From: Sulfurimonas sp.
Lineage (GTDB): Bacteria; Campylobacterota; Campylobacteria; Campylobacterales; Sulfurimonadaceae
NCBI RefSeq assembly: GCF_019429335.1
Contig: NZ_JAHYJB010000001.1
Span: forward strand, 62,001-126,000
Reading direction: 5' to 3'
DNA: 64,000 bases
Program-made: the position numbers and the translations under genes
Shown here: in pieces, positions 49,697-60,000 of the stretch
How the letters are laid out: every line of letters starts with the position of its first letter
Numbering within the stretch: the stretch's first letter is position 1
The notes under the pieces: generated by a model
The model's database searches: none
What the model was told of the DNA's origin: nothing
The model's input: only the letters and a program-made list of their open reading frames with translations

Positions 49697-50375
49697 CTTG
49701 ACTTCCTAGCTTTTTGATTTGTTCACAAGTTTCTTTCATTTCCTCATGAGTGCAACTCTTGTTTAAATAAAAGTTTGCAGCGTCCATGTTCTGTAACTTT
49801 TGATACATAAAAGCTAAGATAAGTTGCATTTTTGGAGTAGGGCGCTTTTTTTCTGCCTCATAAAGCCACTTTGCTGCAACCTCTATGGAATTTGCGGATG
49901 AAACATTATAATCAAGTATAAAGCTTGCGAGCATCATCGAGAAATAATCTTTTTCCATCGTCGGCACTGAGGAAGCCTGAATGGATTTTGTCGTTTTTGT
50001 CATCATTTCAACATCTTTTAGTTCAAGGCTTTTTGCCATAAGAAAAGCAGCGGCTTCTTTTGAACCCAAAGAAATTGCTTTATTTAGCAATTCCTTTGCT
50101 TGTTCTTTATCCGTTTTGGTTTTTGTGCCATCTTTGAGCTCAACTCCTTCAAAATATATAAATCCTAGATAAAAAAGAGAGTTCACATCGCCAAGAGATG
50201 CCCCTTGTTTCAAATCTGTAATCATTTTATCAAAGTCTTTTTTCGTGTTGAGTTCTTTTTGAGTCACAGAACTATTATTTGTCAAAACATCATTATTCAA
50301 AGAATTAAAGCTTGCAAACAAAGTAGTGCTTAACAACAGTAAACTTCCTATTGTAAATATTGTTTTTTTTATCAT
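49671..50375 (-). CDS. Exported Sel1-like repeat protein, 234 aa
   Basis: It has a signal peptide (MIKKTIFTIGSLLLLSTTLF) and Sel1 repeats (LGDVNSLFYLGFIYFEGVEL, QAKELLNKAISLGSKEAAAF). It overlaps traH by ATGA and the transglycosylase by 26 bases. It is probably a periplasmic scaffold for the channel. Confidence 0.7.
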   Translation of the reverse strand: MIKKTIFTIGSLLLLSTTLFASFNSLNNDVLTNNSSVTQKELNTKKDFDKMITDLKQGASLGDVNSLFYLGFIYFEGVELKDGTKTKTDKEQAKELLNKAISLGSKEAAAFLMAKSLELKDVEMMTKTTKSIQASSVPTMEKDYFSMMLASFILDYNVSSANSIEVAAKWLYEAEKKRPTPKMQLILAFMYQKLQNMDAANFYLNKSCTHEEMKETCEQIKKLGSQDEQSCQKF

Positions 50376-52147
50376 CTGTTTGTCTTTACGCTTTCAATTC
50401 TTTGTTCTCTTTCAATCTTCTCAAACTCTTCCATAAAGCCGGTTCTTCCAATTTCCTCTTCCATCTCTTTAAGCAGCTTTCTTATCTCGCTTGAAATAGT
50501 TCTTATCTGTTTCGAAAAATCATTCACGGCAGTAACCTCTCCTTTGGTTCCATCCACTAAAGAAAGAACTCTGGACTCCATTCCACCAATAAGCTCTCTT
50601 GAATAAAGTATTGCATTTGTTTTTGCAAGATTTACTTTAAGCATTTCTGTAAAAGGGGTTGATTGTCCCGCCCTTTTTTCAAGCAAAACAATTACGTTTA
50701 TATATTTTTGAATACCGGAAACCAAAAGCGGCAGATTGCTAGTCGTAACACTAGAGGTATCATATTCATCATAATTTATACCGCTTGCAGTGAAATTCGT
50801 TTGTGCCTGAACGCCATCTCTGATGTTCTTCAAACTTTCAAGAAAAGCACCGTTCCAAACGATATTATCAGCAGGAAATATTTCTTTCTTTTCGGAAAGC
50901 AAAACAGTGCGCATTTTACTTAACGGATTGCCATTTTCATCTCTTCCGTTTGCAATATCTAAATAAACCATTTTTCTATCAGGAACAGATATCGTATTGC
51001 CGGTAACTTGTGAATATTTTTCATTAATTTTACTTCCACCAAACACTAGCATTTGTGCTGCATCTTTTGGATCCGAGATAACAGGCTCTATCTTTGCATA
51101 TTCAGGTGTTGGGAAAATGGAATCATTTCCTGTTGTCACTGCCTGTGCTATGTCGGCAGATATAACATCATACTTAATGCGACAGCTTTCATTGTCAATT
51201 TTACTTTCAAAACTTTGTATTGTTTCATCATTTGTTCCTATGTCTCCGAAAAATATATATTTTAAGGATTCAAAAAGCTTAATTTCACTGCTTGGCTGCA
51301 CCATAGTAAACCCCGAACATCCATTCCCGGCAGTGCCACTATAAAGAGAACTTAGGCTTGTGATAAGAGCTATGTCTTGACTCGCTGATGAAGATGCATG
51401 TGTTAGCATTACGTTGGCTGAGACAGAACTCGCAGAAGCTGCTACATCTTTGTTTTTTTTCTTCTTTTCCTCTATCTCTTTGCCTAGCGCTTTATTTGCC
51501 GAATCTTTTAATTTGCAATTCGGGTCGTCTTCATTACCGTTACAATTTGCGAGCTCCTGAAGCCATTCAAGTCCGCTATTCCCATCCGAAATGTATGTAT
51601 TCATCGCTTTAAAAGGTCCCTCTATAGCATCACTTAAAGTACTACTATGAAAAGCCTCTGAAAGCCCATTTGCTCCAGCGATTGCTTTTCCGATATTGCA
51701 TCCATTTTGCAATAATCCTTGAAGAGCGTTTGCCCAAGCCCTGATTTTTGCGAACACAGCGCCAACAGCAGGAAGTGAAAACTCAATTCCCAAGAATATG
51801 CCCATTACTAAACTTGAACCCGCGTTACTAAGCATCTCTTGCAGATTGCTTAAGCCAAGATAAGATAAAAAGCCCCCCTCTATCGAAATTCCACTACAGC
51901 CTCTTTTTGCCGAAGGAAGTTTGTATTGAAAAATGGGGGCATTGGACACACTGTTTTTCAGTTTAAACTTAAAATCTCCGCCATAGATATAAGTACCGCC
52001 GCCAAGCGGATCAGACCAACTTCCCGCTGATGTGCTTGTGCTTAATACAAAATCATCTAGGTTTGCTGCTTGCATAACAGATGGTGTAATCAATATAAGA
52101 GACAGAGACAGACTGATAGGTGCCAATATTTTTTTATTTGTAATCAT
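50372..52147 (-). CDS. traH: TraH, pilus assembly protein
   Basis: A 591-aa exported TraH, somewhat longer than F TraH (about 458). Characteristic segments: GGTYIYGGDFKFKLKNSVS, KRGCSGISIEGGFLSYLGLS, and MLSNAGSSLVMGIFLGIEFS followed by NALQGLLQNGCNIGKAI. It works with TraF, TraG and TraW in pilus extension. It starts two bases after traF. Confidence 0.9.
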   Translation of the reverse strand: MITNKKILAPISLSLSLILITPSVMQAANLDDFVLSTSTSAGSWSDPLGGGTYIYGGDFKFKLKNSVSNAPIFQYKLPSAKRGCSGISIEGGFLSYLGLSNLQEMLSNAGSSLVMGIFLGIEFSLPAVGAVFAKIRAWANALQGLLQNGCNIGKAIAGANGLSEAFHSSTLSDAIEGPFKAMNTYISDGNSGLEWLQELANCNGNEDDPNCKLKDSANKALGKEIEEKKKKNKDVAASASSVSANVMLTHASSSASQDIALITSLSSLYSGTAGNGCSGFTMVQPSSEIKLFESLKYIFFGDIGTNDETIQSFESKIDNESCRIKYDVISADIAQAVTTGNDSIFPTPEYAKIEPVISDPKDAAQMLVFGGSKINEKYSQVTGNTISVPDRKMVYLDIANGRDENGNPLSKMRTVLLSEKKEIFPADNIVWNGAFLESLKNIRDGVQAQTNFTASGINYDEYDTSSVTTSNLPLLVSGIQKYINVIVLLEKRAGQSTPFTEMLKVNLAKTNAILYSRELIGGMESRVLSLVDGTKGEVTAVNDFSKQIRTISSEIRKLLKEMEEEIGRTGFMEEFEKIEREQRIESVKTNR

Positions 52148-52148
52148 T

Positions 52149-53219
52149 TTATTCCTCTATGTTCCAAATTTTATAGTCACTTAGAGCACCTCTTTTTACA
52201 AACTCTTCTTGCTCTAACCATTCATATATTTTTTCATTTAAAGAATCTTTTGAGACTCTTCCGATTGCAACTGCCTGTTTCTTTAGGTTTTCTTCTTTTA
52301 AGATATCATTTTCTTTGTAAGCTGCTACATAAGTCGGTGTCATATGAATATTATTTACATCAAACGAATCGCTATTAACTATTGATGACACGCCATTAAA
52401 TCCACCTTCTATAAGAGGATTCCCTTTTGTTGCTTCAAAAAAATCTTTTTTATCTTTTTCAGATTTAAACACGAAAGAGAGTGAAGTTTTTGGTTCAGTA
52501 TTTCTTACTATTTCTGAAAGCTCTCTGATTGAAAAATAATCTAATGCATCAGCTTGTAAAAATATATACAATGCCAAAGATTTATCCTTGTACATCTCAT
52601 TTAATAAAATGGTTCTGGCTTTCTCTCTTTTTTTAGATAGTAGATTTGTGTTGGAATTAGCATCAGGGCGAGACAAATTGATTGGATACGCTTCATTTCC
52701 GTAGGTGTTCATTGCGTATTCAAATGAGCGTCCTATCTTAAATGGACCGGAATTTAGATATTTTGCTTGCCATTGCAGATAATCCCTTGCTGTTTCGGGA
52801 CTTGGATTTACAAGAAGATTTTTAATAACGGGGATTTTTTGAGCATCTTTAGTTAAGGGCATGACGAAACAGTCTGCGCTAGAATTGGCAACACATTCCT
52901 TTCCGTTAATAACTACTTTTTGCGGAGTAGGGTTAAACTCCCCATTTAAAACGTCCAATATCTTCTGCTGTATATCTCTTTGCTCTTTTGCAACTTCAAG
53001 AAGTTCTTTTAAAACACCTGCCACATCCGCCGTTTTCACACTTGAATTAATTCCGTTTGTAGAAGATTTGTTTTGATTTTGGGGCTGTTTGGTTGAGTTT
53101 GTGTCTTCAAATTCATAAAACTGTGTACCACGCTCTGCCGTGCTAGCTTTTGGTCTATCATGAGGGGCAGCTATCAGAAGTGTAGAAGATATTATGCCTA
53201 TCGCAATATTTTTTAGCAT
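52149..53219 (-). CDS. traF: TraF, pilus assembly protein
   Basis: A 356-aa exported protein. ATG 53219 is chosen because GAAGGAAG precedes it. The C-terminal half has the TraF thioredoxin-like layout without an active-site Cys pair: YLQWQAKYLNSGPFKIGRSF, TPTYVAAYKE and the helical end. A coiled coil (about residues 60-85) is in the N-terminal part. It lies in the order G-F-H as read here, consistent with the F-type set. Confidence 0.75.
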   Translation of the reverse strand: MLKNIAIGIISSTLLIAAPHDRPKASTAERGTQFYEFEDTNSTKQPQNQNKSSTNGINSSVKTADVAGVLKELLEVAKEQRDIQQKILDVLNGEFNPTPQKVVINGKECVANSSADCFVMPLTKDAQKIPVIKNLLVNPSPETARDYLQWQAKYLNSGPFKIGRSFEYAMNTYGNEAYPINLSRPDANSNTNLLSKKREKARTILLNEMYKDKSLALYIFLQADALDYFSIRELSEIVRNTEPKTSLSFVFKSEKDKKDFFEATKGNPLIEGGFNGVSSIVNSDSFDVNNIHMTPTYVAAYKENDILKEENLKKQAVAIGRVSKDSLNEKIYEWLEQEEFVKRGALSDYKIWNIEE

Positions 53220-53251
53220 TTGCTTCCTTCGTTTTCTTTTAAAAAAAATCA

Positions 53252-56200
53252 CTATGTGTAAAATAGTATAATATCTTTTCTTAATTTAACATTATTGTAT
53301 TTTTTAACATCAGGATCACTCAAATCAAAATCATCAGGCACATGTATTCCACTGCTTGTAGTTTTATACCCCTTGACACTTTCGTTTTTATTTGGCATAC
53401 TATCTTTATCTGAATTAAAGGATTTATCATGATTACTTTTATTGTTTACCTTGCTATCGGGGCTACTATCATTGCTGTGACTGGTTGGGTTTTCAGGGTT
53501 TCTGTTAGTCTTATTAAGAGGGTTTGGGAGAGCGTCCCACATTTTTCCCACAAAACTCCCTCTACCTGAAATCCTGCTGGTCGCTTCTGCAATCGCAACT
53601 GCTCCTGCCACACCAACACCGGGTGATGCAATCGTGTTGTAGAGTTCTTCTGCTTCTTTCTCGTCGAAACCTATGGCTTGCAGTGCTTCCACTCCTTTAT
53701 TATGCCCCTTTGCGGCGATTCCTTTAACCCACTCTTTTGGACTCATGGCAAACTCTGCTGCTTCTGATGCAGCTGCACCTTTAAGGTCTTCTTGGAGATG
53801 CTCTCCTTTCCATCCTGCATCTAGTTTTTTACCTGTAGAAGCTTTGATTTGATCATCGAATTTACCGGAAAAGCCAGAGGATAAAGTTCCTGAAAGTTCA
53901 CCATCTTGAGAGAGCCCACCTGAAAACACATGCCCACCTCCAAACAGCATAGAATTGCTTGCTGAAAAAGAGCCTGCTTTAAGTTCTGCTTGCTTGTTCC
54001 AAAAGTCTTGCCCGGTTAGAATATTGCCTTTTGCGTCCAAGAACGGAGCCATAGTTTTATTAGCGGCTACATTAGCTTTAAAGCTATCACCGCTTTTTGA
54101 CATTTCTAAGCTAAAAGCCTTATCTCCGGCTTGTCTTACAATCTCTTCGGCTTTTTCCCCTAAAATGCGCTTACCTTTTAAAGCGCTTGCTTGCTCACCA
54201 GGAGTGATAGCAAATGCTTTTTCTCCTTCACTTGTCATATTTCCATTGCTATCTAAAAAGCCGGCTGATTGATTAGCATTAACACTTGCCATAGACTGAC
54301 CCGTTTTCATAGCTGAACTGGCTTTTTGAAGTGCCACAAAGCCACTTTCACCACCTGCTGTTTTAATAGCTTGGGTTGAAGCAGTGAAATTTGCCATCTC
54401 CTGTGCCTGAACCATAGAGCTATACGACTGTCCGTTTAAGGTTTGATCAAGATTGTTTCCAAAGCTTTTTTGAAGAGAGTTCCCTTTGGCTACAAGTGCT
54501 TTTACGTTAGCTTGTTCTGTTCTTTTAACATCTGCCATATCATCATGAGTTAAGTCTTCTTTACCTGCACCCATCACTTTATTAGCCGCTATTCTTGATT
54601 GATTTGAAATACCTTTAGCGTATTCAGCAAACTCGGTAGAATCTCCTTTCGTTCCATCTTTATTGAAAGCCATTGAAGCTACAAGACCTGCCGCATTCTC
54701 AACACCTTTCACAAGTGCGTCATTCGCCATTACTTTAGCGGCATCTATTTGAGCATCCCTGCTGTAGTCTTTATTGTCTTTCGAGAACTTACCTTTAGCC
54801 GCTTGAGATTCTATTGAGGCTTCTGAATCAGTCTGTGTTTGGTACTGAAAATTGTCCCCGATGCCATCTTTTGAAAATGCTTCTCTCGCCCCAAGCCCAG
54901 AACCAACGGTTTTTCTTAAGCTCATCTCGGCATTGCCTTTCGCCGCTTCGATCTGATTCTCTCTGCTAAGCTTAGAGTTATTTAGTGATAGTTCACCTTG
55001 ATGTGCTTGTGCCGCAAAGCCTGAAGCGGCATTAGTTCCCGCTTGATGCATAAAATCACTAACGCTACCCGGTTTACTATTAACTTGATTTAACAATGCT
55101 GAACCAGAACCAATTTCAGATGCTAGATTTTGAATACCCGTACCGGTTGCCGCACCTGATCTAGCTTGTGAAAACTTCTGCCAATCACCGCCATATTCTC
55201 CGTCAACCATTCTTTGCGAAGAGTATGAGGAACCTAATGCCGCTGCTTCTGATGATATTTGATTAAGATACTTTGAAGCAAGCATATCTTTTGGTATAGA
55301 TGTAATTCCATAGCCTCCTTCGAGCTCTCTTCTAGCCGCTGCTTCTTCCCACGCTGCTGCTTCAGCATTATGTAGCCCGCCGGTTTTTACCGTCGAATCC
55401 AAAGCTGTTTGCCCACCGGCATCGCCTTTATATTTACCCATAACACTACCATATGCACCCATAGCGGCGGCAGTTTCTCCTTTAAAAACAACTCCGACAA
55501 CGATAGGTACGACAATAACAGCTGCCAACCCCATCATTCCACTCATATAAGCCATCTCTTGCATATATGCGGGAATGCCGCTTGCCGTGAATGGATTATT
55601 ACCAAGCGCTATAACGACATCTGCCATTTTGTTTTTATAATAATAAAGAGAGATGGCTTGTACTATTGCCAATGCAACATCAATAAAAGAAAAAGCAATA
55701 AGACCAAAAGTATAGTTCATAAGCATTTTACCGCCTTTTTCTGCCCCACTTATTCCTGCCACAATTCCCATAGGAATTGCCAAAAAGAGTAAGATACCAA
55801 ATATTAAAAACTCTAACACAGGTACTACTCTAATCATCCACTTGAACTGTCCTGTTGAATCTGTCATATTTTGAAGCAATGATTGTTGCGCGGTCATTTC
55901 ATTGGAGAGATCTATTCCTGAAAGCCCTACACCCGACTTTGAAAAAGCATTCATAACTACGGCAGAACTTGCTATATTTAACATAGCTTTTTGCATATTA
56001 GAGAGTGCAACTGCTGCATCGGACTCAAGCCCCGCCACAAATGTTAAGCTTTCTGCCATGGCAGAAACATCTACGTCAGTATTTTTTAGTTGCAGATTTT
56101 CAAGCATCTCATTTTTTACCGTGTTTATTTGTCCTAATATATTAGCATTCCAAAAGTCTGTACAAGTTGTATCTTGACCACGCAAATCAGGAATATGCGT

Positions 56201-56944
56201 GGTATTAAATCCGGGAAAATTCGCAGGCTTTAAAGCTTCAAGCTGTTCAATTTTCGGATCCATAACTTTATGAACCTGCGTTTGATCTATATAGAGTGCA
56301 TTTTCTACAATACACTTCTCTGTGTAGTGAGAAAGTGCCTGACCGAATATCGGAGCTATATATTGATCATCTTTTGAGTATTTAAAAGAAGCGGTTGCAA
56401 TCATATCTTCTGCGAGTGTCATTGGTGTAGCAAATCCGCTATCTCTAAGAGAGCCGCCGTCAATGGGTGACAGAGCGTCTGTTGATGCATCAATAATATG
56501 ATATTTAATTGACGTAGCAAACGAAGCGGAAACAGCTATATAAAACGGTATATTATCTGTTTTTGAATATCCTGCATAATCTCCCGTCGTTGCACCATTA
56601 ATATCTTCTTGAACATACCCGTGAAGAGTTCTTACATCTAACACATGAACAGTAGCTGACGGATAGAGCAACATTGATATAAAACCAATGCTTGCCGCAG
56701 TATTCCACGATACATCAGAAATGTTTTGTTGATAAAATCCCCGTGCAATAAAAATAGTGGACGCAAGGGCAACAAAGCCTAGCACTGGATTCATAAATGC
56801 ATCGTTTTGTATAATCATGGCTATTGCATCGAAGATTAACTTGTAATATGAAGCATCGCCGTAAACATAGATCGGCCATTCATCGTCATACGATGTGGCA
56901 TATGCCATACCTGTCATCAACAAAAGAAGTAAAAAGATTCTCAT
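53252..56944 (-). CDS. traG: TraG, mating-pair stabilisation and pilus assembly protein
   Basis: A 1230-aa protein. The N-terminal half is membrane-embedded (IFIARGFYQQN, FLIFGILLFLAIPMGIVAGI, MGLAAVIVVPIVVGVVFKGE) as in TraG_N. The C-terminal 650 residues are Ala/Gly/Ser-rich with long helices facing the periplasm, ending in a highly charged low-complexity tail. TraG has roles in pilus assembly and in entry exclusion through its C-terminal part. Size and domain order fit F TraG (about 940 aa) with a longer C terminus. Confidence 0.88.
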   Translation of the reverse strand: MRIFLLLLLMTGMAYATSYDDEWPIYVYGDASYYKLIFDAIAMIIQNDAFMNPVLGFVALASTIFIARGFYQQNISDVSWNTAASIGFISMLLYPSATVHVLDVRTLHGYVQEDINGATTGDYAGYSKTDNIPFYIAVSASFATSIKYHIIDASTDALSPIDGGSLRDSGFATPMTLAEDMIATASFKYSKDDQYIAPIFGQALSHYTEKCIVENALYIDQTQVHKVMDPKIEQLEALKPANFPGFNTTHIPDLRGQDTTCTDFWNANILGQINTVKNEMLENLQLKNTDVDVSAMAESLTFVAGLESDAAVALSNMQKAMLNIASSAVVMNAFSKSGVGLSGIDLSNEMTAQQSLLQNMTDSTGQFKWMIRVVPVLEFLIFGILLFLAIPMGIVAGISGAEKGGKMLMNYTFGLIAFSFIDVALAIVQAISLYYYKNKMADVVIALGNNPFTASGIPAYMQEMAYMSGMMGLAAVIVVPIVVGVVFKGETAAAMGAYGSVMGKYKGDAGGQTALDSTVKTGGLHNAEAAAWEEAAARRELEGGYGITSIPKDMLASKYLNQISSEAAALGSSYSSQRMVDGEYGGDWQKFSQARSGAATGTGIQNLASEIGSGSALLNQVNSKPGSVSDFMHQAGTNAASGFAAQAHQGELSLNNSKLSRENQIEAAKGNAEMSLRKTVGSGLGAREAFSKDGIGDNFQYQTQTDSEASIESQAAKGKFSKDNKDYSRDAQIDAAKVMANDALVKGVENAAGLVASMAFNKDGTKGDSTEFAEYAKGISNQSRIAANKVMGAGKEDLTHDDMADVKRTEQANVKALVAKGNSLQKSFGNNLDQTLNGQSYSSMVQAQEMANFTASTQAIKTAGGESGFVALQKASSAMKTGQSMASVNANQSAGFLDSNGNMTSEGEKAFAITPGEQASALKGKRILGEKAEEIVRQAGDKAFSLEMSKSGDSFKANVAANKTMAPFLDAKGNILTGQDFWNKQAELKAGSFSASNSMLFGGGHVFSGGLSQDGELSGTLSSGFSGKFDDQIKASTGKKLDAGWKGEHLQEDLKGAAASEAAEFAMSPKEWVKGIAAKGHNKGVEALQAIGFDEKEAEELYNTIASPGVGVAGAVAIAEATSRISGRGSFVGKMWDALPNPLNKTNRNPENPTSHSNDSSPDSKVNNKSNHDKSFNSDKDSMPNKNESVKGYKTTSSGIHVPDDFDLSDPDVKKYNNVKLRKDIILFYT

Positions 56945-57008
56945 GGTATTGCCTTTTTCAATTCAAATAAATTATTTTACCTAAAAAATAATTTATATAG
57001 TCTTATTC

Positions 57009-60000
57009 TTATCTTAACGTATTTTTGTTTGTCTCTAGCGGTACAGGCTTGCCGACTAGGAAACCTTGCACATAATCAATTCCGAGGATTCTTGCTAATT
57101 CCAACGTACTTTCTCTTTCTACATGAATTGCAACAGTTCTTATGTTGGTTTTTTTACAAAAGCCGACAAGCATTTCGGCGAAAATATAAGCTTCCGTGTT
57201 CTCTTCAATTTCTCTTATTAGTGTATTGTTTAGTTTGATGTAATCAACATCTATCGCAAATATTTGATTGAAATCAGCATTTTTAATACCTATGCCGTCA
57301 AGCGCAATTTTTACATTATAATCTTTTAATTTCTTAACGAAATCCTTTACTGTATTGAAATCTTCAACAACTTCATTACCGCAATCAACATCTATTTCAA
57401 TAATAAATCTGTTGCTCGCACTAGACGAAGACACCTTATCTATTATATATTTGCTTAATTCAGAATTGTTAATATCACAAATAGATATATTTATCGAGAA
57501 TTGCTCCTGTTCGTTTTCATAACTTTCAAATACTTTATCTATAACTATTTTACTAATAGAAGTATAAATACCAAGTTTTTTTGCATCATCAAGGAATAGG
57601 GCAGGAGACAACAGCTCTTTATTCTCTTTTTCTATTCGTATTAGATTTTCATACATCGGCTCATTAATATCTTCTTCAATGGATTGAATTTTTTGTTTAT
57701 AAACCAAAACTTTATCCGTATTAATAGCATCTTCAAGAGTATTTAACATTTTTTCTAAGCGCTCTTTTTCTTCAATTTCGCCTACCATTTCGGCGCTATC
57801 ACCTTTAAGCATCTTGTAGGCTTCGTCATCTTCGAGATTATTTTCAAGTTTTAAGGCGGCAACTCTTACCGCATCATGTATGCTTAACTTATATTTTTGA
57901 GCCAAATACTCTAAAAATGGTCTTTCTTGCGGTCCCATGCCTGCATATGTGTAATGCGACAAAGGATCGGTTTTCAATTTGCTTACCATAATCATTTTTT
58001 CACTACGTATCATCGCCTCTCCGACTTTTAAGGTCTTATTATTCCTGATGGATTTCATTAATCTAACAATTATTTCAGGCAAATATACTTTTTTTGCATT
58101 TACCGCTTGTTCAAGTCCGTCACTCCCAATTTGTAAAAAATATTTCCAGTTTGCATTGTTATACATCGCTTCTGTCATTCTATTAAGAAAGAAATCCTGA
58201 ACCCCCTGCGTAATTGTGATCGCAATTCCATTATATTTTCTAATTCTTCTATAGAGATCGTTTAAAAAAGCAACAACAATCATATTGTCAAAAATCATCC
58301 ACGCTTCATCCACAAAAAAAATCTTTGGTGTTCTTCTGTCTCCAAAAAATTCAGCCATTACTGTTTGTGCGAATGCCATAAGAACTACATTATAGAGCTC
58401 TCCTTTGCTTTTTAAATCATCAAGTTCAGCAATAACATAGGCAGATTTGAAATCAATATTATTTGGTCCATTGAAATACTTATAAAACATCCCCTGTGGA
58501 ACACAATACGAAGATATCGAATCTATAAATCTACTAAGGATTTCTGCATCTTTATTTCTATTTTTAGCCAATAATTCTTTTACTGTGTCTTTCAATGCTC
58601 TATATACCGTCTCCATTCCGGCATTTTCGCCCAATTGCCAGTATGATTCTTGGATTGCCCCTTCGACGCTTGAAGCTATAAATTTTGTTGTAAGATCATT
58701 TATAATATTTGAATTTTCTGATGTTGTCGATGCCAATCGCACACCCGCCATTTGTCCGATGATGGGAACGATTGTTTTATACTCATCTGCGTGAATGACA
58801 CTTCTTAAGATGCCTTTCTCGTCTTTAACCTGTAAAATCTCATCGGTTTCTATCGGCTGGTCATTTTCATCAAGAACCATTTCTCCATTTTCGTCTGTCA
58901 AGATTTTTCGCTGCATAATAATTTTTGTAAAAAAATTCAGACAAATATCGTTACCATCAGAAAATTCTATATACTGCCCACCTATAAAATCATTAAGATA
59001 TTTGTAAGAGTGCCCTGCGTCAATGCCTCTTACGTTGTACCCGGCCGCAAGAACCATGGCGTGAATATCATTTTGCGTATAAGACTTACCGGAACCAGAT
59101 TCTCCGGCTGCTACAACATTGTAATTGGTGTCACTATCATAAAAATCAAAACCAAACAATTGTCCGCTTCTTCCAAAATAAGGAATAACCATTCTCGAAC
59201 CAGACGCATCTGAAATCAAAGGAGCAATTTGAGTGTTGTTTGATAGGAAAAGAACTCTAAACCTTTTCAGTAGCTTTTTAACGTTCTGATTAAAATTTAA
59301 GGGCAATGTCGCCATTAATGAAAGCAGGGCTATATTTCCAAAACTTTCTTGAATTAAACTCCAGTTCTTTTTTTTAAATTGGGCAATCGCTTTTCCATAA
59401 TACTCATCGAGCCTACTTTTATTATCGTCGAATATTACAAATGTCCACATGGCTCTTAATGGAACTTGCCCTGCATCTTGATATTTCGTAACAAGTCTTG
59501 CTTCTTCTGCTCTTTTTTGTACATCAGGAAAAGAATCTCTTATGGTACTGTTTAACTTGTTTGTTTCTTTAATGTTCCAAGTAGCAATATTTGCTAGTTT
59601 TTTATTAGTTTCTTCTACATTGTCATAGGAAATTACGAGGGAGACCAAAAACGGAGATGGAACTGTATTTTGGACAGAAGTACCAAAACGATCATAAAAT
59701 AAGCCGGTAAATTCAGAAAGTGAGATGGATTCAGGAAAATTTTTAGTAGTAATCGTTTTTGCATACCACTTTTCCCCAATAAGAATTTCTCCATTGGTGG
59801 TAGTTCTTATTCTTGTTCCTTCACTCGTCATTTGGGTACTCATATCAATAGAGTAATCAGCGGGAGAGTCCCATGATTCAATCTCAGGAGAAAGAATTTC
59901 TTTTACCATTGTAATCATCTCTTTACCACTAAATTCTTTTGGATGCAGCTCCGACAAAGTACCTTTTATCTGAGCAAAATATGAATCGAGTTTGTCTTGC

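Noticed and set aside
53252-56944. Long antisense ORFs opposite traG, cas9 and other large genes
   Set aside because: They follow the codon pattern of the real gene on the other strand, lack ribosome sites and show no family features.
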